From the NCBI GenBank assembly GCA_030602965.1, contig JAUVYS010000056.1, positions 1 to 7,632 of the forward strand: a stretch of DNA of 7,632 bases. The letters are read 5' to 3'. Source of the stretch: Candidatus Bathyarchaeota archaeon (GTDB taxonomy: Archaea; Thermoproteota; Bathyarchaeia; RBG-16-48-13; JAGMEO01). Positions 1 to 5,526 of this stretch are shown here, one piece after another. The notes beneath the pieces were generated by a model, which was not told the origin of the DNA, did not search any database, and was given only the letters and a program-made list of their open reading frames with translations. The position numbers and the translations under genes are program-made. Position 1 is the stretch's first letter, and every line of letters starts with the position of its first letter.

Positions 1-1
1 G

Positions 2-766
2 AGTTTTCCATTGACAATTGATCATGTGAGAGTCATGTTCAATGTTGCAGACCTCAGAGAAAGAGTCGTCCTGAGCATGGCTACAGACTTAGGGCTGCGA
101 ATAAGTGACTTCATTAAACTTAGGAAAGGTGATTTGCCATCATTGGATCAAGAACCGCCAATCCCCTTTGACATAATGACAGGCAAAGAAGAAGTTGTTG
201 CACATGGTTTTCTATCTCATGAGACGGTTGATCTCTTGAAGGTTTACTTGCCCACATTCGATAGAAAGAATGGCAATGTTTTCTTGTTTCCATCTAATGG
301 TAAGAGTCACATTTCAGATGAATGGATGAACCGACTTCTTCGGAGACTTGGAGTCAAAGCCCAAATAGAATTGAGTGGTAAACGCCTGACATTCCATTGT
401 TTCAGAAAGATGGTATTATCTGCAGCCATAGATTCAGGAATTGGCTTGACAGCAGGCAAAAAACTCTGTGGAAAAGCCATAGCAGGAAGTGACGACACTT
501 ACCTGACTACTGTCCACCTTAGAGAAAAGTTCATCCAACTGAAGAGGTTCTTAACCATAAAAGAACAGCCAAAAGTGGAAACTGAGAAAATTGAGTCTTT
601 GAAGAGTGCAATCAACAGACTTCAAGAGGACCTAACTCAGCAAAAACTGATTACTGAAACCGTTTCTGAAGAAAACTTGGGCGTGAAACAGAGGATGATA
701 AAGACTGAAGAGAAGCTCGCTGAATTGGAGAAGTTGATAAGACAAGCATTAGAACAAGCAGCCTAG
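2..766 (+). CDS. Tyrosine recombinase (phage/plasmid-type integrase), 5' partial
   Basis: This is the catalytic domain of a tyrosine recombinase, which would cut and rejoin DNA at att sites to integrate or excise an element. The frame is open to the window edge; a TTG at 11 is possible, but the typical segment just before it (ending Phe-Pro-Leu-Thr) suggests the gene begins upstream and has lost its N-terminal core-binding domain here. Counting from TTG 11: box I Arg in LGLRISDF (R30), the beta-hairpin Lys in TGKEE (K59), box II HCFR (H129, R132), and the nucleophile Tyr in SDDTYL (Y164). The position usually His or Trp before the Tyr appears to be Lys (CGKA, about K155). About residues 188-246 form a charged heptad-like coiled coil after the catalytic Tyr, an extension that could serve oligomerisation. 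Family call is confident; the element type is inferred. Confidence 0.9.
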   Translation, partial: SFPLTIDHVRVMFNVADLRERVVLSMATDLGLRISDFIKLRKGDLPSLDQEPPIPFDIMTGKEEVVAHGFLSHETVDLLKVYLPTFDRKNGNVFLFPSNGKSHISDEWMNRLLRRLGVKAQIELSGKRLTFHCFRKMVLSAAIDSGIGLTAGKKLCGKAIAGSDDTYLTTVHLREKFIQLKRFLTIKEQPKVETEKIESLKSAINRLQEDLTQQKLITETVSEENLGVKQRMIKTEEKLAELEKLIRQALEQAA

Positions 767-793
767 GCGCGCTTCCTCTATTTCTTTATCGAT

Positions 794-1006
794 TTAAGTT
801 ACTGCTGAAGAGCTAGAGGGACGCCTTTCCATAATGCGTGTTTGTCCCGTGCGCGCTAGATCTATCCCCAAGTTGTTTACGTTGAATGATAGTCTTCCAA
901 CAACCTTGTTCTGATCTTGTTTTTCCAAGGAAAGCAAAACATCACCAATCTCAATAATATGTTTTTCTTGCAGTGCTCTCCTAATTGTGATGAATAAGCG
1001 CAACAC
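794..1006 (-). CDS. Small hypothetical protein (uncertain)
   Basis: A 70-residue frame lies 23 bases downstream of the winged-helix gene on the same strand, and converges on the integrase gene. The only starts are GTG at 1006 and TTG at 1003, immediately after an in-frame TGA, and no clear ribosome binding site precedes them. The product begins with a basic, hydrophobic stretch (LRLFITIRRAL), has a mixed central part with EIGDVLLSLEKQ and GRLSFNVNNLGIDL, and ends in a Ser-rich tail. The middle has a protein-like alternation of hydrophobic and charged residues. I recognise no family. It may be a real small accessory gene, or the 3' remnant of a longer gene whose start was lost when the neighbouring gene was joined to it. 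Confidence 0.3.
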   Translation of the reverse strand: MLRLFITIRRALQEKHIIEIGDVLLSLEKQDQNKVVGRLSFNVNNLGIDLARTGQTRIMERRPSSSSAVT

Positions 1007-1029
1007 TCATTCGCGCGCCCGATCACGGG

Positions 1030-2373
1030 TCACTCCTTCTTCAGTCTCTCAAGCATAAAAATGGATTCTAAGTCCTTTATTTTCTCCTCGTAGACTTCTT
1101 TCGCCAAAGCTGCTCCTTCCGATAACCACTCATGAATTGCTTGTTCTGAATGACGTGGGAAGAATTTTTTCAGGATTTTCTCCTTTTCGGGGGTTGGTAA
1201 ACGGAAGATTTTACTTGAGCGACTGAATGCCATGTAAACAATTATTGGCTTGAACCCGTGCTTTTCACTTAACTCTTCTATTATTTTCATGGCTTTCCTT
1301 TTCTCTTCTTCAGGATAATATTCAAAACTATGAATAATCAGGGTGGCAATATAATCTGAAGCATACATTTTTTCATAGATTTTCTTGGTTTTATACAATT
1401 TTTCAAAGTCAAGGATTTTCTTTCCGTAAATCTCCAAGATCTTTAGAACATTCTCTTTCTCAAACGGAAGCAACTCTGAAGCAATATATAATGGTGATTT
1501 TTCCTTGTAATCTTCTAAGATCTGCTTAATTGATCTTCTTTCATGCCAATCCTCGTCAAGTGATTCTTCAGGTGGAATAATTACCAAAGCAAAGTCTCTA
1601 GGGTTTTCCTCAAGAATAGACTCTTCCTCATCTTCTTGTTGTATTTCTTTTTGTTTCATAAGCTCTTTAATTGACTGGAAATGTTCCAAGATCAAATCTT
1701 TCCTTGTTGGATTTTGAGATTCCACTTCTTCAGGCAAGGCTTGAATCATCTTTGGCAAGACAACATTTAAATCCTCAAAAGATAAGCCATCAAAATCTGA
1801 GCCTGCACGGCTTCCTAAATAATATGGAATCAACTCCAGCATTAACTCACGAGCTACAAGAGGTGGTATCTTATTGCTAATATGCGGCATTATTTCTCGT
1901 TTTTTAAGTTCTTGCGATAAAATTCTGAAGGATTCAAACAGCATCAAGATGCGAGTTCCCAAGACTTGGAGAATACTTCGAATATTTGGATATTTTAAAG
2001 CAGATTTTGGCATGCCTAAAAGGTAAATTTGACAAAGACTCCACAGAGAACCTCCAAAATGGAGCTTTACAGTTTCGCCTTTTTGCCTTAATGTTTCTAG
2101 GTAATTGAAAATCCTGAATTCGTCAGGAACAACATTGAGGAAGTATAATCTTGAATTATCTTCATGCGTAATCAAATTCTGATTTTCTGCTTTTCTCAAA
2201 ATACGAATTGTTGACGTCCTATACTTTTCATCTTTAACTTTGCCCTTCTTAACTAATCCTTTGTGTATTTGCGTAAAGATTAACGGATCCTCAGGATTAA
2301 TCCATAAACTTACGAGAACGTCAACTACGCTTTGGCTTAGTTTTCTACTTCCACTTGCATTTCTACGAGTCAT
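1030..2373 (-). CDS. Large winged-helix DNA-binding protein of unknown family
   Basis: A 447-residue soluble protein. Residues about 12-80 look like a winged helix-turn-helix: a helix (SQSVVDVLVSLWI), a second with FTQIHKGLVKKG, a recognition-helix-like TSTIRILRKAENQNLI, and a wing strand with SRLYFLN. The rest is mostly helical, with a mid-protein region of hydrophobic helices (about 108-155), a very acidic linker near 245-270 (QQEDEEESILEEN), and a Lys/Glu-rich C-terminal half ending LERLKKE. There are no P-loop, nuclease or transmembrane signatures. The ATG at 2373 has GGTG (2379-2382) before it and a TTTAAA box near 2410-2415 on the minus strand. The perfect palindrome at 2383-2398 sits at the expected transcription start, so autorepression is likely (inference). 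It is divergent from the AbrB/helicase operon and is probably the control protein of the element, but could instead be a replication or partition protein that binds DNA. Confidence 0.75.
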   Translation of the reverse strand: MTRRNASGSRKLSQSVVDVLVSLWINPEDPLIFTQIHKGLVKKGKVKDEKYRTSTIRILRKAENQNLITHEDNSRLYFLNVVPDEFRIFNYLETLRQKGETVKLHFGGSLWSLCQIYLLGMPKSALKYPNIRSILQVLGTRILMLFESFRILSQELKKREIMPHISNKIPPLVARELMLELIPYYLGSRAGSDFDGLSFEDLNVVLPKMIQALPEEVESQNPTRKDLILEHFQSIKELMKQKEIQQEDEEESILEENPRDFALVIIPPEESLDEDWHERRSIKQILEDYKEKSPLYIASELLPFEKENVLKILEIYGKKILDFEKLYKTKKIYEKMYASDYIATLIIHSFEYYPEEEKRKAMKIIEELSEKHGFKPIIVYMAFSRSSKIFRLPTPEKEKILKKFFPRHSEQAIHEWLSEGAALAKEVYEEKIKDLESIFMLERLKKE

Positions 2374-2382
2374 GTTTACACC

Positions 2383-2408
2383 TGTTACTTTAGTAACATT
2401 TTGTTACT
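2383..2408. promoter_or_regulatory. Palindromic operator plus third half-site in divergent promoter
   Basis: TGTTACT-TT-AGTAACA (2383-2398) is a perfect inverted repeat with 7-bp arms, and a third TGTTACT stands at 2402-2408 in direct orientation. It lies between two divergent genes. By position it overlaps the expected start of the minus-strand transcript and lies just upstream of the plus-strand TATA element. A dimeric winged-helix or AbrB protein encoded on either side is the likely ligand (inference). Confidence 0.65.
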
Positions 2409-2409
2409 T

Positions 2410-2415
2410 TTAAAT
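2410..2415 (-). promoter_or_regulatory. TATA-like box of the winged-helix gene
   Basis: TTTAAA followed on the minus strand by AGTAAC, about 37-42 bases before the ATG at 2373. This predicts transcription starting near 2387 with a leader of about 14 bases that contains GGTG as the ribosome binding site. The predicted start falls inside the palindrome. Confidence 0.4.
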
Positions 2416-2425
2416 TGTTCTAACG

Positions 2426-2436
2426 CATATTATAAC
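2426..2436 (+). promoter_or_regulatory. TATA box of the AbrB-helicase operon
   Basis: CATATTATAAC is centred about 24 bases before the ATG at 2455. This is the spacing of an archaeal TATA box to a transcription start at the A of the start codon, so the first gene of the operon would be leaderless. No Shine-Dalgarno sequence is present before 2455, which agrees. Confidence 0.55.
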
Positions 2437-2454
2437 AACAAACAGTGGTTCAAA

Positions 2455-2640
2455 ATGCCCCATGAAGAAACACGCAAAATCATCAAAGTCGGAAACAGTT
2501 ACGCAATTACAATACCGCGAGGTTGGCTGAGATACTTCAAGCTTAACGAAAAAGACAAGGTTAGAATCATCTCCAATTCAGTCATCATAATAGAGCCATT
2601 GAAGCGGACTCCAAAACAGGAGTGCATAAGCCATGAGTGA
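2455..2640 (+). CDS. AbrB/SpoVT-type small DNA-binding regulator
   Basis: A 61-residue swapped-hairpin (AbrB/MazE-like) protein. The signature is IIKVGNSYAITIPRGWLRYFKLNEKDKVRII at about residues 9-39, with the usual G-N-S-x-x-I-T-I-P core and the acidic Lys-rich turn before a final beta strand (SVIIIEPL). Such proteins dimerise and bind operator DNA, as antitoxins or as transcription regulators. I chose ATG 2455 rather than the TTG at 2401, because the extra 18 residues do not resemble the family and the TATA box at 2426 would lie inside them. The stop overlaps the start of the next small gene by 8 bases, so it is the first gene of a tightly packed operon. No toxin-like partner (PIN, MazF) is visible, so a regulator of the element is more likely than an antitoxin. 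Confidence 0.85.
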   Translation: MPHEETRKIIKVGNSYAITIPRGWLRYFKLNEKDKVRIISNSVIIIEPLKRTPKQECISHE

Positions 2641-2746
2641 TGCTCAAGTCAAACTGCAGAAGATTCGGCTGTTTCTTGAGATGCTTGAGCGAGAAATCAA
2701 GGCTTGCAAAATAATCTTGAGAGGAGAAAAAATGCAAAATGAGTAA
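2633..2746 (+). CDS. Small helical protein, 37 residues, overlapping genes on both sides
   Basis: The ATG at 2633 overlaps the end of the AbrB gene by 8 bases and has GGAG (2619-2622) at good spacing. The product is a single predicted amphipathic helix, with QVKLQKIRLFLEMLEREI at about residues 5-22, followed by CKIILRGEK. The heptad pattern suggests a small coiled-coil protein that dimerises or binds a partner. The stop overlaps the next ATG by 8 bases in the same way (ATGAGTGA, then ATGAGTAA). Translational coupling and a proper ribosome binding site support a real gene. No family recognised. Confidence 0.6.
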   Translation: MSDAQVKLQKIRLFLEMLEREIKACKIILRGEKMQNE

Positions 2747-2885
2747 CAGCACGATAAAAGACAGGCATCACAGTGAAGCCGATCGATTTAGGTCTCAGAG
2801 CATACACGGACTACGATCACGTGTGCGTGGCTCTGTTTTTTGGAAGTTTATAGACTTTCCCAAACTGGAAAGGAGGTTGGAATGA
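2739..2885 (+). CDS. Small basic hypothetical protein, 48 residues
   Basis: The ATG at 2739 overlaps the previous stop by 8 bases; a GAGGAG (2721-2726) lies 12 bases ahead, somewhat far. The product is rich in Arg, His and Lys, with RFRSQSIHGLRSRVRGSVFW in the middle and a final PKLERRLE. The charge suggests nucleic-acid contact (inference). No family recognised. The end of the gene contains the strong ribosome binding site of the next one. Confidence 0.5.
   Translation: MSNSTIKDRHHSEADRFRSQSIHGLRSRVRGSVFWKFIDFPKLERRLE
2872..2877 (+). promoter_or_regulatory. Strong Shine-Dalgarno deciding a TTG start
   Basis: GGAGGT is the best ribosome binding site in this half of the window. It stands 9 bases before TTG 2887, which opens a 39-residue frame. 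The nearer ATG 2882 gives only 17 residues and is too close. Confidence 0.55.
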
Positions 2886-2886
2886 A

Positions 2887-3006
2887 TTGGATTTCATCAA
2901 GGAGCTCAGCGACTATATCACAGATCGAGTGCTAATATCTAGAGACTTGGTTGACCTTGGCTCAACCACTCCATTATTGGAGTGCATAGGAGGGAGAGGT
3001 GGCTGA
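2887..3006 (+). CDS. Small acidic hypothetical protein, 39 residues, TTG start
   Basis: Starting at TTG 2887 the frame reads a protein-like sequence: an amphipathic helix (DFIKELSDYITDRVLISRDL) followed by VDLGSTTPLLECIGG and a Gly/Arg-Gly end. An in-frame stop at 2851 and the absence of other starts leave TTG as the only choice. It begins one base after the previous stop codon. Function unknown. It might be the N-terminal part of a longer gene that was interrupted, since the next frame begins immediately downstream. Confidence 0.45.
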   Translation: MDFIKELSDYITDRVLISRDLVDLGSTTPLLECIGGRGG

Positions 3007-3023
3007 AGACAGAAGTTGGAAAA

Positions 3024-3161
3024 ATGCGTCTAAACCTATTTGGTCTCTGTGTTGGACCGTCAAGTTGGCTTATTAGTCGATATCGTAGACGCCGAAGGTC
3101 ACAGATGCAAAAAGACCAGAAGAACAAGAGTGAACAGAAGGAGACTGAAAAGGTAGTCTGA
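3024..3161 (+). CDS. Small Arg-rich hypothetical protein, 45 residues
   Basis: The frame from ATG 3024 begins with a short hydrophobic segment (LNLFGLCVGPSSWLI), then five Arg in a row (residues 21-25), then a charged Gln/Lys/Glu tail ending EKVV. An in-frame GTG at 2982 would add 14 residues (HRRERWLKTEVGK), and neither start has a good ribosome binding site. A different frame from GTG 2999, just after AGGAGGGAG, gives only 25 residues. The basic patch after a hydrophobic stretch would fit membrane-surface anchoring or nucleic-acid binding. It lies 19 bases before the helicase gene, in the same operon. Confidence 0.4.
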   Translation: MRLNLFGLCVGPSSWLISRYRRRRRSQMQKDQKNKSEQKETEKVV

Positions 3162-3180
3162 TTCGAAGAGAAGAGGAATT

Positions 3181-4548
3181 ATGAGTAATAGAGATATTGA
3201 AGCACCTAGGAAAGAGAAGCTCAAGGTTCGACATGTTGCTACTATGCCTGTTGAAGGTGGAGTAGCTGAAAGTATAATCTACAATAAAATACCTGTATTT
3301 TTAATATATGATAAAGCGGGTTTTTCTATAATAGATAAAATAAAAACCCCTATAGAAATATTGAAACCTTTAACTAAAGAACGGTTTCCTTATAGACCTT
3401 ATCAAATTCCTAAAGGGTATGATTTACACACTTTAAAAAACTTTAATCCGACTCTACAGCAAATAGTTGAGTTAATACGACAAGAGCTTGATACCTTTCT
3501 GGTTCTTGATGATAAATATAAAGTGTTAGTAATAATATCAATAATAGAGACCTATGTACAACATAAAATAGATATCACTTCTTATCTCTTTTTTAAAGGC
3601 GATGTCGAGAGTGGTAAAACCAGAGCATTGGAGCTTTTCTTACTTCTAGCTTTTAGACCTTTATTCAGTTCAAGTTTGCCTTATGCAGATGTCTATGAGT
3701 ATATAGGGTATCACGAGGAAGGCACAGGAACTATACTAGAAGATGATGCTCATCAATTAAGTAAAAAAACCTCTCTTGAAAAATTAAAGATATATCGTTC
3801 GGGTTATAGGAGAGGTACAAATTGTCCGAGAATACTAGAGCCAACCAGCAAAGATAGAATGCAAAGGTTCTATAAAATATTCTGCTCTAAAATATTTGCT
3901 GGTTATTACTTACCCAGCGATGAAGGTTTCAGAGCTAGGTGCATACCTATAACTATGATTTGTGGTGATCCAGAAAAAAGTGCGATTAAGAAGGAAGATA
4001 GGATTAGAATGGACGGCATTAAATTCTGCTTACTTGCTTGGAGAATGAAGAACTATAATAAACCACTACCAGAAATTGATACAAAGATGACAGGTAGATT
4101 AAAAGAAATATGGGAGTCAAAACTGCAAATAGCAAAAGGATTAGAACAAAATGAATTGATGATTGATTTGGCTAGTGAATACAAACGGAATAAATTAGAG
4201 GAAAGACGAGACTCATTAAACGGACATATAGTTAAAACTGTATTTGACCTCAATAAAGAGTTCAGAGGAAAAGAAATACCATTTTCTAGTATATGGAGCA
4301 CTTTGCTTTCAAAGTTATGTACGATACATTGGACAGAAGCAACCACAAAAATAGCTAGTGAGGTATTAGGATATGATATTTCTAAGAGGATGATAGGGCT
4401 TAAACTTGCTACTGTTCTTGATGGGAAGAAGCATTTAAGACGTAAAGCTGGTAGAACTTGGACATTCAGGGATGAATATTTAGAGAGATTGATTAAAAAA
4501 TATGGTTTTACTGTGAACGATGTAAACGATGTGAACGATGTAAACTAA
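3181..4548 (+). CDS. P-loop primase/helicase-type ATPase (DUF3631/DUF3987-like) of a mobile element
   Basis: A 455-residue ATPase, probably the replicative helicase of the element. The N-terminal 110 residues are of unknown fold. The core has Walker A GDVESGKT (140-147), Walker B TILEDDA (184-190), a conserved-looking IYRSGYRRGTNCPR segment (about 204-217), a sensor-like FYKIFCSKIFAG (230-241), and an arginine-finger-like GFRARCIPITMI (249-260). This order is known from phage and plasmid primase-associated helicases that end in the call above. About residues 355-440 look like a winged helix (SSIWSTLLSKL to LGYDISKRMIGLKLATVL, wing RRKAGRTWTF). No primase active site is visible. The last residues are a VND triplet repeat, because the gene runs into a 9-bp iteron array. 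The ATG at 3181 follows GAGG with short spacing. The gene is visibly richer in A+T and in AGA/ATA codons than the small genes before it, suggesting a different source. Confidence 0.8.
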   Translation: MSNRDIEAPRKEKLKVRHVATMPVEGGVAESIIYNKIPVFLIYDKAGFSIIDKIKTPIEILKPLTKERFPYRPYQIPKGYDLHTLKNFNPTLQQIVELIRQELDTFLVLDDKYKVLVIISIIETYVQHKIDITSYLFFKGDVESGKTRALELFLLLAFRPLFSSSLPYADVYEYIGYHEEGTGTILEDDAHQLSKKTSLEKLKIYRSGYRRGTNCPRILEPTSKDRMQRFYKIFCSKIFAGYYLPSDEGFRARCIPITMICGDPEKSAIKKEDRIRMDGIKFCLLAWRMKNYNKPLPEIDTKMTGRLKEIWESKLQIAKGLEQNELMIDLASEYKRNKLEERRDSLNGHIVKTVFDLNKEFRGKEIPFSSIWSTLLSKLCTIHWTEATTKIASEVLGYDISKRMIGLKLATVLDGKKHLRRKAGRTWTFRDEYLERLIKKYGFTVNDVNDVNDVN

Positions 4549-4574
4549 GTAACGATGTAAACGATGTGAGAGAT
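4513..4574 (+). repeat. Tandem 9-bp iterons, array 1 (direct)
   Basis: Seven units of consensus GTRAACGAT: GTGAACGAT, GTAAACGAT, GTGAACGAT, GTAAACTAA (contains the stop of the ATPase gene), GTAACGAT (8 bp), GTAAACGAT, GTGAGAGAT. The first four are read as codons (Val-Asn-Asp), and the last three are beyond the stop. Conservation continuing through the stop codon with one 8-bp unit shows selection or recent expansion at the DNA level, not the protein level. Confidence 0.85.
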
Positions 4575-4630
4575 GAAAAATAATAAGAATTTTAATAATT
4601 TAAAGGACAAAAAAACCATGAACATATTCA
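4575..4630. other. AT-rich core between the two iteron arrays
   Basis: About 55 bases, nearly all A and T in the first half (AATAATAAGAATTTTAATAA) with a run of seven A further on. It has the composition expected of a DNA unwinding element. No gene is present. Confidence 0.5.
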
Positions 4631-4683
4631 TTTACATCGTTATATCCGTTACAACATTTACATCATTTACAACGTTTACGCTT
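4631..4683 (-). repeat. Inverted 9-bp iterons, array 2
   Basis: Read on the minus strand the units are GTAAACGTT, GTAAATGAT, GTAAATGTT, GTAACGGAT, ATAACGAT and a final GTAAATG, again in a 9-bp register with one 8-bp unit. This is the same motif as array 1, in opposite orientation and more diverged. Confidence 0.8.
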
Positions 4684-4772
4684 CACAGATAACTATCTGG
4701 TGAAAAGAATGATTGGAATTTCATATGTTACAGTTTTTAGGTTTCACCTATTTTCCTGTACCAGTTCCCTCC

Positions 4773-5060
4773 GTGCCCATTCTAGAACCTCCTTCAACTC
4801 TAGAATTCATTGATATGGATGTGGTCATCCTCTAAATCATGACTCAAGTCATCAGAGAACTAAATATTCCCCTTGGAATAGTAGTGAGCAGGGCTGAAAT
4901 AGGTTATTGGAAGGCATATGATTATTGTGAGAAGGAGAAGATTACAGTTCTGCTTGAAACTCCCTTTGATAAAAAAAATCGTAGAGCCCTATTCCAATGG
5001 AATAACCTTCACTGTCTAGATGTCCAAGTGGAAAAAAAGCTTCGTCAGGCAGCATCTTAG
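4773..5060 (+). pseudogene. C-terminal fragment of a MinD-superfamily P-loop ATPase
   Basis: From ATG 4839 a 73-residue frame matches the C-terminal part of MinD-type ATPases, the kind often carrying ferredoxin domains: VIRELNIPLGIVVSRAEIG corresponds to the usual REL-x-IP-x-G-V-V-I-N-R-A-D-I-G, followed by DYCEKEKITVLLETPFDKK, corresponding to YCEEEGI-x-VL-x-x-IPFD. The Asn usually found in the N-R motif is Ser here. There is no P-loop and no Fe-S cysteine motif. The frame upstream, from about 4773, reads LEFIDMDVVIL, which could be the preceding helix (D-L-x-L-A-V) but is broken by TAA at 4833. I conclude it is the leftover 3' end of a host gene whose front was lost when the element or repeats were inserted. 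A functional short protein cannot be excluded. Confidence 0.55.
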
Positions 5061-5099
5061 AATCTAGAAGTATTATCCTCTGATTCTTAAAATTCATCT

Positions 5100-5345
5100 T
5101 AAGATCTTATCTTAATATCTCTGGAAACCATCTGGATATCTCTGAAAGTTATCTGGTTATCTCCAAATATCTCATCTGGATATCTCCATATCTTTGTCAA
5201 ACCATCTTGATATCTTTTAAATCGTCTTAATATCTCTAAAAGTTATCTCAATATCTCGGAATATCTCGCTTGGATATCTGAATATCTATATATCTTTCTG
5301 AATATCTTGATATCTATTGAACCATCGGGATATCTTTTATTGAAT
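5100..5345 (+). repeat. ATATCT-centred repeat array with 20-bp register
   Basis: About 15 copies of ATATCT occur in 250 bases, many inside GATATC. A 20-bp unit ACCATCTGGATATCTCTGAA is seen at 5127. AGTTATCTGGTTATCTCCAA follows at 5147, then ACCATCTTGATATCTTTTAA at 5201, ATCGTCTTAATATCTCTAAA at 5221, AGTTATCTCAATATCTCGGA at 5241, and ACCATCGGGATATCTTTTAT at 5321, exactly 120 bases after 5201. Twenty base pairs is two helical turns, so the motifs face the same side of DNA, as in protein-binding arrays. Confidence 0.75.
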
Positions 5346-5526
5346 TATTTCGTCTGGTTATTTCAGATATATCACATCTCATCTCAGAATTAAATAGAAA
5401 CTTAGGATTCGCCAGAACCATCTCAGAATCTAGAGATATTACCTTAAGATTCGAAAAAACCGTCTTAATATTCCCGTCTTCCCATCTTAACGTTTGATTT
5501 GAGCATCTTAACATTCAATCGTAGAA

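Larger units (their letters stand above)
4513..4683. other. Candidate replication origin (inverted iterons around AT-rich core)
   Basis: Two arrays of one 9-bp motif face each other across an AT-rich centre directly at the 3' end of a helicase-type gene. Iteron plus unwinding element plus adjacent Rep/helicase gene is the classic layout of plasmid origins. The 9-bp pitch is slightly under one helical turn, so successive sites rotate around the helix. The alternative is a long imperfect stem-loop at the end of the operon transcript acting as terminator or RNA stabiliser, since the arrays are also complementary as RNA. Origin function is inference. Confidence 0.5.

Noticed and set aside
1018..1029. 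Terminator hairpin CCCG-ATCA-CGGG after the winged-helix gene
   Set aside because: The stem is only 4 bp and no T-run follows on the minus strand.
2401..2454. N-terminal extension of the AbrB gene from TTG 2401
   Set aside because: The extra residues do not fit the family and would contain the TATA box at 2426; ATG 2455 fits a leaderless start.
2441..2462. tRNA T-arm (GGTTCAAAATGCC)
   Set aside because: No matching stem, anticodon arm or D-arm upstream; it is the leader and start of the AbrB gene.
2999..3076. 25-residue frame from GTG 2999 after AGGAGGGAG
   Set aside because: The ribosome-site-like sequence is within coding purine-rich DNA, spacing is short, and the product is very short with no features; noted only as an alternative to the ATG 3024 frame.
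2939..3127. 62-residue minus-strand gene opposite the small-gene cassette
   Set aside because: It lies antisense to frames with better ribosome sites and coupling, and shows no recognisable pattern.
4839..5345. Complete ParA-parS partition system (MinD-like fragment plus ATATCT array)
   Set aside because: The fragment lacks the P-loop and resembles the tail of a Fe-S MinD-family protein, not a plasmid ParA; proximity alone is not enough.
5314..5514. 66-residue minus-strand frame in the repeat region
   Set aside because: It follows the repeat words; the sequence has no domain-like pattern and no start signals.
5061..5526. CRISPR array
   Set aside because: Repeats are short, degenerate and contiguous at about 20 bp, without constant repeats separated by unique spacers; no cas genes are present.
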